Source: Solea solea (lineage: Eukaryota; Chordata; Actinopteri; Pleuronectiformes; Soleidae). From it: a stretch of DNA of 64,000 nt. The notes beneath the pieces are model-generated. The model was given only the letters and a program-made list of their open reading frames with translations, was not told the DNA's origin and made no database searches. The position numbers were made by a program, and so were the translations under genes. The DNA lies in contig NC_081144.1 in NCBI RefSeq assembly GCF_958295425.1, positions 6,797,186-6,861,185 on the forward strand, written 5' to 3'. Shown in pieces: positions 48,298 to 61,490 of this stretch (position 1 is the stretch's first letter; every line of letters starts with the position of its first letter).

Positions 48298-50110
48298 GTT
48301 TTTACTCTATGGATAGAAAAAGAAGAAATAAAAAAAAAATATTATTGTGGTATGACAAAATACAAACATGATTTCAAGTCATCTCGGCATTCTCTATTCT
48401 ATTTCAATATCCACACTATTTTATATCTTTGAAATATTTTCACAAGTTGTTGCCGTAAATATTTTTCTTGTAAAACAAATACATGTTTTTATATTGTCTT
48501 TGGTTTTATTATTGATTTTTATCTAATAAAATACACATTTTATGTTATATTTCCTTGTATTAGTTATCCTCATCAGACAAATACATGTGTTTATGTTACC
48601 TTCCATTTTTAGTAGTTATTTGTATCAAGTTTTTATGTAACCTTTGGCTCTAACGTTTGCCAATAAAATAGCTTACAGTCAACATTCTTGTAAAATAAAA
48701 TACACATATTTCACGACAAGGCTTTTAAGAGACCTTTCGTTTTAGTTGTCATTTCACGGCTGTAATACATTCAAGGCAACTGGAAGTAGTCACACGACAG
48801 ATTGGGTAGGACAGGTGACGCTGCAGGACAGGTGGCACTGTCCTACCTGAGCTCAACTCGTTTTCTAAACATGCTGAGGACACAACAAGTGTGACTGGGA
48901 GAGTCTTACATGCACTGGCATGAACTCGACTGACAACTAAATGGAAAAGGAAACAAAATAAGCTCGGATCACAGCACACGTAAGGCGCGTGACCTCATTC
49001 TTTGCTTACGATGTCATTACTTTACTATACACTGTAATCTGTACTTATATACACACTTGATAAAATACGGGTTAAAATACCTGTGACCTGTACCCATAGG
49101 AAATGTGAGTTTGAGCCCAGGTCTCAGATCAGGCCTCAGGCCCATCTCACACTGGATTTGGACTTTTTGGAGTTTTATCTACTGTAGCTCAGAATATGAT
49201 CGACAGACAAACACAGGTTTGGAGTGCAGCTGTCTTCATACAACAGGGTTAGCCAGATAACTTATGATGTGTAAGAAATGCTGCACAGCAGGATGGTTCG
49301 CATTGCTCGCCGTTGTGGCAATATTTAATTGATGTCAGCTTTGTCACTTCGTCGTAAGTAGAGAAATAATATATATAAATAGTTTTCTATTTATTTATTT
49401 TCAATTTTTAAAAGGTTAAAATTAAGAGATGTACATGCCATTTTACAATGGCACAAAATCAAACCCTTGCGACACATTTCTGTAATTAGATTAAATATAA
49501 ACAGATTACAAGAAACCTATAATAATGAAGCTTTCAAATAGTGAAAAGGACACAGAGACACAGATAAAGTATCACTTTAACCATAGTTGTATACATGTAC
49601 TGTATGAATTGGATTAGAGGAAACACAAAAACTAACAGTCACTATGGATAATAATTACAATAAATTCCTGATATTAAAAGATTTAATGTTGCTCTTGAGT
49701 TAAAGCTGAAGAAACAATTTTGTGTTGCTTTTGAGTCCCATGTTTTCAATTAAAATCTGTAGTTTTTACAGTTCTGGATTGAACAAAAAAAAGCTCTTGC
49801 TTGGGTATCAGGTTCTTTTATTTTTTCTTCTTTTAAATGGTGTGTTAGCCGCACAGGATCACGTCACACCTCTGAGAACTAAACAAGTTGTTACACCATG
49901 CTTTTAGTAAGGTTAGATCAAATAATTACCTATGACATGCAGCAACACCGATTAAACTTGACTATCTAGTTAGGTTAGTGAACTAAAGAGTAGTAGCAGG
50001 TACCAGCAACGGCTAAATCTGTGCAAATGTGATACATTTTAAAAGCAAAATGGGTACTTACAGAGATGAAGATGGAAGGAAGCATATACCGTCTCTACTG
50101 TATCTGATGA
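48273..50110 (-). other. probable 5' noncoding exon and first intron of chia2
   Basis: The ATG exon is preceded by a minus-strand acceptor (ctatccatag) nine bases before ATG. About 1.8 kb upstream, CATCTCT|GTAAGTACCC at 50062/50061 is a strong donor, so a noncoding exon probably ends at 50062. No clear TATA box is visible. Confidence 0.45.
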
Positions 50111-51284
50111 ATGCTTGAGCGTTTTCTTGTTAATTGAATAAGTAGCTTTTAGGGTGTGGTAGTTAAATGGGGCGTGAGTAATAGTGTTGTAATATCCAAA
50201 ATAATTATACACTTACAAAAAAGGCAGAGACAAAAGGAGAAATTTACCCCATATACAACATTTGCATATATATATATATATGAGGATGAATGGAAGCTGA
50301 TGTTAAACTGAATACATTGTGATGAAATGACCAGTGTCTGAAATCCTGTTCCCAGTTAATTTGAAGTGTAAGTCCAAGTCAACTTGAAGGGTCAAACCTT
50401 TTACATGGATGAAAGTCATTCCAATGCATTTGGTGTTTCTTTGATTTTCAAAAGTTATATCTTTTGTGAACTCACTCCACTTTCAAGTCCTTATTTTTGG
50501 GAATCTCTCCAAATATTCTTTCCTCGGGCAATAATAACTGGCAATTCCAGTCACTCATCCAGTCAAGTTTACATTACAGTCCTTTCATAATCTTTGCAGG
50601 GGAAAATCTGTGACATGACAAGCCAAAAAAATCACTTGTTGCTTATAGACTTGTTGACACCAACACGTGTTTTCTTTCTACTTTCTACAATGACAATAAC
50701 AATTTTCTGATTCTGATTCTGACCATTATGTCACCATGTCATAATCTACTGTAACATACAGCATTGTGTACGTACAAAACGTGATACAAATAGCAATAAA
50801 TGGGCGCACAACAAAGCAATTGGGACCAATGACCAACAGTGTCATCCTCACGTAATACTCATCTAATTATACAGTGTAAACAAAACCAGTAAGAACACAC
50901 CCACAACTGTTAACCCGGAAAACAAAGAAAGTTTTTTTTTGTCATGTGATGACACAAAACATGTAGGACACACACACCCCCCATCGACAGTAAGTAAGAA
51001 ACACCTACCTACCTGTCATTATTTCTTTACACCAAATCTGTGCTAAACAAAATGTGCAGCCTTTTTTTGTTGTCACTACATTTGGGCAGACCACTGACCA
51101 GTTAAATGGGTGTTTTTGTCCTCTACAGTAATTTCTGTCATACATTGACTTGTGTTTTAGGGTTAGATTTTCATGTTTTATGATTGACTTCAAGTGTCAC
51201 AACTGGAAAAGTTTACAAACGATACAACAAGAACAAAACTGAAAACAAGAGCACACTGCTTGTGGCTTATTTTGCTTTCCAAGT

Positions 51285-52010
51285 TACTCACATGTTCCAT
51301 TGTAATAACTATAGAAGGAGCTGGTGACGCTCATTAGATATTTCTTATCGGGGATATGGATGACAAAGTATGTAGGTTTAACAAAACAGTTAATATGTCC
51401 AGAATTATTAGATCAGGATCCATAAAAGCATCATATTGATTCTCAATCTTGAGTCTGGGGACTCACTGCCCGGCATGTTTTAGATGTTTCCCCTGCTCCA
51501 ACACACCTGATTCAAATCAATGAGCTGTTATCAGGCGCCTGCAGTGACTTGTTGATGAGCTGACCATTTGAATCAGGTGTGTTGGAGCAGGGGAACATCT
51601 TAAACATACAGGATTTACATCAGCTGTAAAAGCTCTGGATTGTCAAAGTCATCCCACGTCTCGCCTACAGACCTCCAAATGGACACATGCCAAGAGTTTC
51701 AGCCAATATGAACCGATGTCTTTTTCCATCAGTTTTATGTTGAAGTTATACGTTTGTCTGCAAAAGCAGCATCAGGCGAACATTGTTCCAGACAGAGTAA
51801 GTAAATAAACTCTCCACAGAATTCTGCTCCTCCAGAAACGCTTTGTTACGATTGATAGGAGTCATACATCTCATCTGCTCCTCTATTACTGAAACTGAAT
51901 CTTTACTATTCATGACACATCTAGAAGATACATTCAAGTGAAGGGAATATTCCTGAGCAGTTCAAGACAAATTCACAGGTCCACACCACGACAGTCTTCT
52001 TCTAATTAGC
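51285..52010. repeat. local duplicate block 1
   Basis: Matches 54415-55135 along most of its length, including unique-looking flanks (CACATGTTCCATTGT, GTTAATATGTCCAGAATTATT) and a palindromic core (CTGCTCCAACACACCTGATT and its complement). This is more than a shared transposon, so a small segmental duplication is likely. Confidence 0.7.
51455..51615. mobile_element. palindromic MITE (Cys-loop type fish repeat)
   Basis: CCCTGCTCCAACACACCTGA and its reverse complement TCAGGTGTGTTGGAGCAGGG bracket a short core. A second copy lies at about 54590-54750. Confidence 0.7.
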
Positions 52011-52158
52011 ACTACACTGTTTTAGCGTTAAACTCTGTGTCGTCTGCTTGATGGTAACGCCTCATAATGACATAATGAGTGCAAAACATGGGAGGGAACG
52101 CAGAGGAATCTCTCTGCATTTAAGTTTTGTTTCAGCCTACACCCTTTTCAGTTTACAA

Positions 52159-52386
52159 CTAACATGTCATACCTAGAATCTTCTGGAGCCACTGTCCCAG
52201 TTTGTGGGTCACAGCCTCCAGGGCTCCAATTACCACAGGCACCATTGTTGCCTTCACTCCACACTTCTTTTCTAGCTCCTCTCTCAGATCTTGGTATTTC
52301 TTTCTTATTGATGTTACTTTTTGTTTACTTATGGCCTCCTCCTGTTGTTTGTCAACCAAAACAATTTCCATTTTGTTAGCCATCAC
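52159..52386 (-). pseudogene. non-LTR retrotransposon ORF fragment
   Basis: Minus-strand translation contains KKYQDLREELEKKCGVKA and VPVVIGALEAVTHKLGQWLQ, which closely resembles the C-terminal end of a fish LINE polyprotein. Only about 75 codons remain, with a stop before the usual continuation. It is an isolated relic and not a host gene. Confidence 0.75.
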
Positions 52387-52499
52387 TAGTTAGTCAGTCT
52401 TGATCTTGAAGTCCCATAGGATCTTTGCTCATTATCAACCATGCTAGGAGTTGTTGTCCAGCTTGGTCTTTCTGTACACTATTCCATCCAGGGGCATAG

Positions 52500-52670
52500 A
52501 GACAAACAATTATCCACTCTCACACTTTTGAGTGTCCAATTTGCCTAATCCCCAAATCGGCATGTTTTTGGACCCTGGAGAACCCGGAGAAAACCCCCCT
52601 ACACACACACAGGGAGAACATGCAAACTCCATGCAGAAAGGCCTGAAGATTTGATCTACTTTTGCAAGGG
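52500..52670. repeat. interspersed repeat fragment
   Basis: Contains GAGTGTCCAATTTGCCTAAT, GCATGTTTTTGGACC and CAGGGAGAACATGCAAACTC, a very common fish repeat. It probably belongs with the fragments near 3480-3640 and 26520-26660. Confidence 0.6.
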
Positions 52671-54414
52671 TAAACCTGAATGGAGAAGAAGAAGACAAAC
52701 ACCGGCTGGTTTGATTAAAACAGGTCTTGTAATGCAGGTTACACCAGGCGTTTTCTGATCAGCACAAATTATACATTGCCCTGATTTGGGTGTACTCAGT
52801 AGAACAAGTCACCCTGTTCTGTGACACTGCTTTTGTACGCCTCATATTCGTATTCATCGCAATAGGAGTGGCACAGTTTTTAGCCCATCTGCTTCAAGGT
52901 TTGATGTGTTGTACTTTCAGAGATGGTCTCCTTTACATCTTGGTTATAACAAGTGCTTATCTGAGTTATTGCCTTGCCTTTCTGTCAACTCAAACAAAAC
53001 GATGACAGAAACAAAAACAAGGCATTTTGTCCCAGAGAATCTGCCACTCAGTGGATATTTTATTTTTACTTCAGACCGTTCTCTGTGAACTCTAGGTTGT
53101 TCTTAAAATCCTGTGCAATCAGCCTTTTCTGAAATATTTGTCTGACACCAAGAACCATGACATATTGAAAGTCACTTAAATCATCCATGACATTTGAAGT
53201 GGTAATGCAAATGTTGAGCGTGTGATCATGCTTAACCAAAATGTGTGAGCACTGGTGTGGTCTGGTGTGCTTAAGATAAGAACTTGGCCACTTACATGGG
53301 TGTACATTCGAAGGGGGTACTTAGATTTGTAGCTTTCATTGTCTTTTTCATTGATTTTCACGGCCAATAGTATTTCCAAAAAGAATAGAATAGAATTTTA
53401 TTTAAATAGGGACAATACAAATTATGCAACTGATGTGCATAAGGTAGAGTTTATTTTTTTACAACTCTTGTCCCTCGCTGGACTTTTACATGAACAGTAT
53501 GATCAAATGTTAAAACTACACAACACATTAAAATGTAAATGCATACAACTACAAGCTAAACTACATGACACAATAACAATGGTCAAATGATGAATATAAA
53601 ACATAATTAGTACATAAAATGTGATAACATTTACTGAAACTACACTTGACACAAAAGCAGTACACCAAAACACAACTTGCAAGTCAAATAAACCTAATAT
53701 ATCTAAAACAATCACAATCACAAGTTCTCAGTTTCATCAACACTGTGTGGTTTCTTCAGATTGGATCCAGAGTGGCCCCAAAACACAAGCACGTGATCAC
53801 ATTTTCATTCACATGTTTCCTAATCTTAACTACAGAGACTCCGTCATCACCCTGGTTCACGAGGGTAAATGTTCCTTAGAGCAGCAGGTGCAACGGGTGT
53901 GTTAAAAGGAAAAACACATACCATTCTTTTGATGAGTAATTGGGGACATCTTGCTCACTGGGTGTGATTTAGGACATACTTTTGCGGAGGTATAATTAAG
54001 GACATTCTTTTTTTTTAATTACCATGCCATTTCATCTAATTGTACACTATGCCCTGTTATTAAATCATAAAGACACAGAGAACGTCAGAGAGACTTACAT
54101 GGCATAATCTATTGACTTTGTCTTGTATTCAATCATGCAAACTCTCACATGTCAAACCTTTTGACAGCACCTTTTAGTTGCCCTATAACAGGAGAAAACA
54201 GGAGGGCAGCATAGGGGATTGATAGTTGAAGTTAACCTACTTAATGGACTTCAGAACCTGTAATGCTTCGTGAGAGCATTTGACCCAGTATTTAGATGGC
54301 AAGCTATGAGGTCATCCATGGTGCCACAAGCTCAAGTGGTACCAAAGATTTACTTCTTGTAATTCATTTCAGACACCAAGTTTATCGCTTATTTATCTTG
54401 TGGTTTATAATTGT

Positions 54415-55135
54415 TGCTTCTCACATGTTCCATTGTTATAACTATACAATGTGACACTCACCGTGACATTTCTTACCAGGGGTATGGATGACAAAGTATA
54501 TGTAGGTTTAACAGAACAGTTAATATGTCCAGAATTATTCAAGATCAGGATCAATACAAGCTTTATATTGATTAGTACAGGGTTTCTCGATCCTCAGTGT
54601 GGGGACTCACTGCCCTGCGTGTTTTAGATGTTTCCCCTGCTCTAACACACCGGATTCAAATCAGTGGCTCGTTATCAGGCTTCTGCAGTGGCTTGTTGAT
54701 GAGGTGAGCATTTGAATCAGGTGTGTTGGAGCAGGGAAACATCTTAAACATGCACAATTACATCAGTTTACAGCCTGTAATCACCTCAGACCTCAACTTG
54801 GACACATGTGCCAATAGTTTCAGGTTGGAGGACAGGTTGGCTAGTTTTTATGTGAAAGTTATAGTTTTTTCTTTGCTCAAAAGCAGCATCAGGCCAAGTA
54901 AATTCACTCTCCGCAGAATTCTGCTCCCCAGAAATGTTTTGTTACGGTTGATAGGAGTCATATATCTCATCTGCGCCTCTATTTCTGAAACTTAAGATCC
55001 TCACTATTTATGACATAGACATTGATCAGATATGTGTTTTTATATGGAAGATACATTCAAATGAAGGGAATATTCCTGAGCAGTTCATGACGTATTTTAA
55101 GACTAATTCACAGGTCCACTCTTACACAACAGTCT
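54415..55135. repeat. local duplicate block 2
   Basis: Partner of 51285-52010, in the same orientation, about 3.1 kb away and clearly more diverged than the main duplication. Confidence 0.7.
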
Positions 55136-55519
55136 TCATATTTTCATCTTACAGAAGTTGACAAAGCGAAATAAATTGAACTTCACACAAGTTCCTACTC
55201 TTTAACTGTCTATTTTGGAACAAGGAAAACATTCAGGGTGTAACGTGTAAGAGGGTAGAAATGTAATGTGCTAACCATCTGAATGTTTTCGTAATTATTT
55301 TAATGTAAAAATTGTTTACGGGAGCTGACATGCGGCATCGTGTTTTTACAGCAGCCTGATTGGACAAACCAGCCAGAAGTGGAAGCTTAGTTTACAAAAT
55401 AAGAAGAGCAATATCTTTTATGATATATGATAGTAATATAGTTCCCTGATGTTGAGTCTAGTGATTTTTACAATGCGATGTCTCACACTACATTGTTGTT
55501 TTTTTTCTTTTTCATTAGG

Positions 55520-55690
55520 GATAGTACCTGGTAGCTGGTACTTCTTTTAGTACCTGTTCTGGCGAAGTTCCAAGCGACTCAAATGTGACGTTGACAGACT
55601 GCCGGCCAATTACCGGTCAGAGAGAGACGTCACTGGAAGAGTCATGAGTGTGACGTCTGACACAAGAATCAAACTGAACAATGCCGAACT
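55520..55690. mobile_element. partial hAT-type MITE
   Basis: AGTACCTGGTAGCTGGTACT, AGTTCCAAGCG and ACAAGAATCAAACTGAACAATGCCGAACTG match, inverted, the element in pm20d1 intron 6 (23241-23778). Confidence 0.6.
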
Positions 55691-56926
55691 GGAGATCAGG
55701 TAAAAAAACTTCAAACAGTCATAAGCCGCATCACAACCTGTATCACAAACGTATTTTAGGTCAGTCTGTGCAATGACGACCTTGTAATGGAAAGCGATAC
55801 TAGCAGATTAGAGCCGTGCTGTGTCGTGCTAGAATTGTATCGTGAAAAAAGGCACCATAAATTAAAATCAAAATAATATTGTAATAAGGAGAATTGTTCC
55901 TCTTCCATCCCCATGTTGCACCCGGAACCTCTGTCCTTGCAGTATGTGTGACCTTGCAAAGTGAATGGGAACATTCTAAGAAGTGTGTTATAATGTGTAA
56001 TTAGTAGTGACTCAAACAGCCAGAATCAGGCACAGCAGGTTTAAAAGTGATACCACACTGAGGTTCAGTTCAAAAATATATAATCACTGAAAGCAATCAT
56101 CTCAAAGCAATAAACACTGAATAATCTTGGCAAAGAATTAATAATATGAGTAAAATTAGGATTTTAACCAACCTAACACTGAGCCCAGGAATGACCATGA
56201 AATGCCAGAATGCAGATAGTGATGAAATAATTCTTTCTGACCTGCATTTTGAGGTAGAAAACCCGAACACTGGAGACACAGGACACATTAACTGTAGAGC
56301 TGAGTATTTGGCTGGAATCCCAGATTGTTAAACTTTGTTCAGTAGAGATGCCAGTGCTCTACCTGCTGACTCATCATGCACATTACATCTTTATTTCTAC
56401 TCATCAGTAGCAGTAAAACCATAATTAAAACTCCCAAACTCTAGTGTTTTTGTTTAAAACAAAAGATCTGTGTTTTGTTGTGCCAGCAGCACATTTGCAA
56501 TGTCGATACACAACCATAATAAAAAATACTTATGTTATTGATGCAATAGATTGGCTCCAGCCTCCCCACGGCACTTATGTGGAGGATAAGGTAGTATAAT
56601 AAGGAGTAACATTTTTAGCTCTTAACCATGTCTAAGATGTTAAAGCCTAAATGTGTACTGTTGACTGTACAATAGTGCAAAAAAAAAGGTCAAATGTATA
56701 TTTTAATTAATATTGAACTGAATCATTTATTAAATTCTTGTTAAATGCCTGTCAAATGGGATGTTTAGGAAGTGGGATAACAGTAGCTTAAATACATTTT
56801 GCAGTGTATTCAATTATAATGATACATTTATAGACTTGTATCGTTATAATATACTGTCTATGCATTAGCTTTTTCCATCACTGCTATTAATTACAGTATG
56901 TTGAATTGATAAAAATGTGCAAACGT

Positions 56927-59322
56927 CTAGGGCCAATCACAGCATTTGCAGCTTTCACGAAAAACTAAATTAGCTGGACAATGCTGGACCCAGGTGATGC
57001 CGTTGGCACAGCTGTAAAAAGAGCCAGGGGCATCACTTTTTGCATAAATGCCACCAGCCCTTGTAGCACAGAAGTTGTCAGCTGCAGGTTGTGGCTGTGG
57101 CTGTGGTTGTGGTTGTGGCTGTGGTTGTGGTTGTGGCTGTGGCTGTGGTTGTGGCTGTGGCTGTGGTCGAGGTGTAGATGGAGTCACTGCAGATGGTAAA
57201 CTTCCTCCCGTGGGAAGGGGAGGAAGGTCTGGAGATATAGAAGAAACTCTTTAGTCGTCGGTAGATTCAAAGTAGAATCAATTGTTGCAACAAATTACTT
57301 TAAGCTTGCAAACTTGTTGTCTTCTTACCAGAAGCCAAAAGAGTGCGAAGATGGCCAATCAGGGGGTAATTTCCTTGTCGACAGAACTGTCCATTAAAGT
57401 CATCCAGATCCAGAGCCCAAACAAAGGCTCCTCCAAATCCATTGGTTTTCATGTAACTTACCTAAAAAAAAATGAATAACCAGTCATGGTACATTACTAT
57501 ATCTACTATATATTATATCTTTAACTTGACTTTTGTATATACACACACACACACACACGACAGACTACCTTAGTGTTAAAACTTTCCCTGTTGTCATATC
57601 CAGCCCACTCCTTTTGTTTGGTGGCATAGGGAACTTTCTGGTCCTCAATCATGTGGACACTGGCCCCTTGAAGGAAGGAGCAAATCTGAAAATAAATAAA
57701 TAAAATAAAATAAAATATAGACTGAGGGTTAAATGCAACAAATAGCTGCCAGTTTTACCTCATAATAGGACCAGAACCCAGCCTCCCTGGTAAAAGCAGC
57801 GGCAGCTCCAGGGCCAGATGCTGGCGCTCCAACACCACTGGATTCAGTGGACAGTTTAAATGTCCTTCCATATGTAGCAAATCCCATATTTAGCTTTTCT
57901 GCAGGTGTTCCCTTGTCCCGCCAATACCTCATGGCAAAGTCCTGAAATTAAGATGCAAAAACTTTGACATGAAATCAAGTTTTAGTCTAAATTTAGTGCA
58001 AATTGTAACCATATTCCTGAAGAACTGAATGAAAAATCACACGTACAATGTTTAGGTAAACATTGTCACCGGTGTCATGGGACCCTTTGAATAACGCGCT
58101 GTGATGTCCTGTCACAGTTTCCCAGGATCCGTGTAAATCGTATGTCATCACATTAATAAAATCCAAGTACCTGATGAGAAAAGGAGCTCAAGTTCCCAAA
58201 GACATGTCAACAGTTCATCACTGGAATAATGTGAATTATGACTAACTCCTCGGTTTACTTTGCAATCTCAGCGATTTCATAACCAGCGTCGATGGTTCCT
58301 TTCCCGGCTGACACGGCTGCAGAGACGATCAATCTTGGTTTGCCAGTTGTCGTGCTTTCAGCCTCATAGGCCTCAAGGAGTTCCTGTACAAAAGTGACCA
58401 AAAGTCATCAAAGTGACCTCATGAATGTGAAACAAAGGCTGAATGTGAGAAAAGTCGTTCTAATTCCAGTACTGACCTTGCATAACACAGTGAATCTCTG
58501 CTTGTCCTCCAGAGGACTTCCTCTTGCAGCCGGGTATTCCCAGTCCAGGTCCAGTCCATCGAAACTAAATTTTCTCAGTAGTTTGATAGACGACTGGATA
58601 AATGTATTCCTGTTCGCTTGCGTTGACACCATCCTAGTAAATCTGGATTGTGTTTGGAGGGTAAAAATAAAATGCTCTGAGGGAGACATGATACTAGAAC
58701 TTCAACAGTTGTTTAACGTGCAAATATCTCACTTTTGCGTTCCAAAGTTCCAGCCGCCAACTGCCAACAGTGTTTTAAGATTTGGATTCCTGTGGGATAC
58801 ATGGAGCTTAGATAATATAGAACTTAAATAGGCTGCAGTTTCTTATCTTTCCATTGCAATTTACAACAAATGGCAAAGAATGTTGTACCAACCTCTGTTT
58901 GAGGCCATTAAATGATTTATAGAGTTCCTCATCGTTCCATTCTATGGTGGCCAACTCATTTGCCTCGTTAATACCAGCGAAGGCGTAGATCAGGTGGGTA
59001 CACAGCAGTGGATCAACATTTGATGGCATATATTTCCCATTGCCAGGTCTGTACTGGGACCAGTTAGTGAAATAACACACCAGTCTGGTGGTTGACACTA
59101 AATGTAGAAGAAAGTTTTTAGTTGTTTTTTTTTGTCATTTGTAAAATAAGTTAGTTAATAAGACTGTAATCTATGAACTTACCCAAACTACCAAGGCAAA
59201 GACAGAGACCTATTCATGTTACAGATATAGTAATTAATATTATGTGACATGAGATGAACACCATAAAACAACAGGACAGTCTTTTATTATGCCTTACCTG
59301 CTATTAGAATGTGTTTGTTCAT
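56927..59322 (-). CDS. chia: acidic chitinase, catalytic motif intact (chia3)
   Basis: Secreted GH18 endochitinase, 487 aa, 11 exons: 59298-59322, 59183-59209, 58893-59097, 58733-58789, 58477-58642, 58259-58383, 58047-58170, 57759-57941, 57569-57685, 57329-57461 and 56927-57228. All junctions are GT-AG and in frame. Order: signal peptide (about 1-18), GH18 barrel, Pro-Gln repeat linker, CBM14 ([10 protein letters not shown] to CKCCDWP). The motif [10 protein letters not shown] is complete (Asp133, Asp136, Asp138, Glu140). [17 protein letters not shown] and VWALDLDDF are also present, so it should hydrolyse chitin. It is the closest of the four to human AMCase, with the same exon 5 length (166). 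A minus-strand poly(A) signal may lie at 56726-56731. Confidence 0.95.
57080..57175 (-). repeat. Pro-Gln coding hexanucleotide repeat in chia3
   Basis: The plus strand is a run of GGTTGT/GGCTGT units that encodes about 14 Pro-Gln dipeptides on the minus strand, between the GH18 and CBM14 domains. The sister genes use Thr/Pro here instead. Confidence 0.9.
57541..57558. repeat. (AC)n microsatellite in chia3 intron 9
   Basis: Short AC run close to the exon 9 donor. Confidence 0.8.
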
Positions 59323-61490
59323 GGTGAATGTGCTTGGCTGAGCCCCGGCAATCTCAGTCACACTGTTGAAATTTATACACATCATGTTAACCATTAACCG
59401 GACACAAACGCATCGTCAAAATTTAGGCCACAAAGCTGTTGCTTCATCCAAGAAAGTCAATACTAGGAGATTAACAAAAGACCCTTGAACTCACAGACAA
59501 AAACTACAGCAACCCAACACTGTTTGACAGCACAAAGGTGTGTTTTTGCCTGATCTCAGCGAATAATCCATAATGCTGTATGACAGACAAACAGTGGAAA
59601 AGCAGAGGGGTCGTGTCTTTTCAATTTCAGAAGCTGTAGCCGTAGCTGTCATGTGATCGACCCTGACTCTCAGTCCTTGCAGTAAAAGAGTGGTGTGATG
59701 TTTAAAGAAGTCCTAAAAGTGTATTTTCTTACATTTTGGTTGTGCTTGTGTAGTGTTTACTTTACAGTATATGTGTATTAGTCTAGTGACGACATCAAGA
59801 GTTTGTTTGAAATTCATTGAGCAAGGAAATCTGTGTCATTGACCTGAAAGTCTGAGTACATCTGTTTTCATGTTATACGATATTTCATCACAACACAAAG
59901 GTCCAGCAGTTGGTTTCCCACCACAGTAATAAAGGATTTATTAACAAAAAAAACAAATATCACATTTAACAAATGCAAAAATATATCACTGTTTGAATCA
60001 AAAAGATAAATCAGTCAAGCCATACATATATCTTGCAAATAAGTTAAGTATATATTCATATTAGTTAATAAAACATTAAGAACATACATTTCAAGAATCA
60101 GTGAATGGGGGGGGTAATATAGAAAGAGCTGACCTTTTTATCTGTAAAATGTCTTGCTTTGAATGATTCATGGTCATAATTCTTTTAAAAATCCCAAATG
60201 GATATGGGATCTTTATATAACATACTGTTTATTTATGTTAGAGAAACAATATATTGGTTATTTTAGACTCTTTTAGACTTTCTTCAGAAATGTACTATTG
60301 TTTGTCCTGTACCCGAATTTTGACATTTGTAAATCCATGACATTACAGCAGGTGTGTTTTAAAAAGTGGCTGGATGTCCCTCTGTCTCACCTTGGACTTC
60401 TGTTTGCCTCTTCACTGGTAGATGGTCTGAAAAGCACTGGTGTAAAGGCCTGCTCTAATCCTCTTCTGGAAAACTACACACATCTCTTTGCACACTGTGT
60501 CACTGACCATGCGAAAACAAACCTTGTGTGAGGCAGACATCATTTAGGTTTTATTATTGCATTTTGTATTTAAGTGACCTAGTTACCTACAGAGTGGTTC
60601 TGTGTATGATTGACAGATTGGTCGTCATCCTCATCCTCGAAACCAGGTTAAGTTTTCTCCGCCACGTTACTTTTTATTTAGGTAAATGACCGGGATGAAG
60701 GATGTATGCAGATGTTATAGTTTCATAGTAAAGAGCAAAATACAGCAGGTGTTCAATTTATGTGTGCTTTCACATTATTTACACAAATCTTATTAATCTC
60801 ATTATTTAAAATCTCCCAGTTTTTGCGCTTAACAACTGTTTCTAAGTTTGATTTTTACAAGAACAGCGAGCCAATTCTGTTAGATAAGTCCACTATAAAG
60901 AATCACATCAAATAAGGTAGAAATAAATATTTATTTACACTAGGGCATAACTCTGGTAACACATACTTGATATGAATGATCAAATAAACAAAAATTGTTA
61001 TGTAAAGATTAATAATTCTCCAATAAATCTCCATCTGTCAGATTCTATAGCTGGTTTAAGGCTGCTGGGCATTATGACCTCCATTTGAAAAATAGATAGT
61101 CAACAAAACTTTGACTTTAGGCTGACACTAGATATCAGCTGACCTCATGGTGAAGGCGTGACCCTTTTTTTTTCATTACAAAACACAGTCTCAGTACATA
61201 AATTAGTAGACACAAAGGAAGCTGCAATAACGAGGTTCAGTGGCTCCTTGCAACGTCTTTTATCAACATGATAAACTGGTCCATTTCTGTCGCTTTCAAT
61301 TTTGCAGCCAGTGTTGCTCCATAGTTCAACAATACGGTATGTGTAGGTGTGTGTGTGTGCGCATCGACAACGTATTTGTATGTATTTACAAGACAAAACG
61401 GCAAAACTTCCTTTTCAAGTTTCCCCTTTTTTTCTGAAAATGCACAAAAGCTGTGTCGTGCTGTTCCGTTTTTTTTGTTTGTTTTCAGCT
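59323..61490. other. chia3 upstream / nfasc 3' flank
   Basis: AT-rich DNA between the chia3 start and the nfasc stop, both minus strand. It should hold the nfasc 3' UTR and the chia3 promoter. No additional gene or clear core-promoter element is visible. Confidence 0.55.

Larger units (their letters stand above)
50111..56926. other. intergenic region between chia2 and chia3
   Basis: Repeat-rich DNA with the elements listed separately and an (AT)n run near 50267. No coding exon is supported. A minus-strand AATAAA at 56726-56731 could serve chia3, about 200 bases after its stop. Confidence 0.5.

Noticed and set aside
52159..52386. Possible small host gene (coiled-coil-like, 75 codons)
   Set aside because: The VPVVIGALE...QWLQKI pattern matches the end of a LINE polyprotein.
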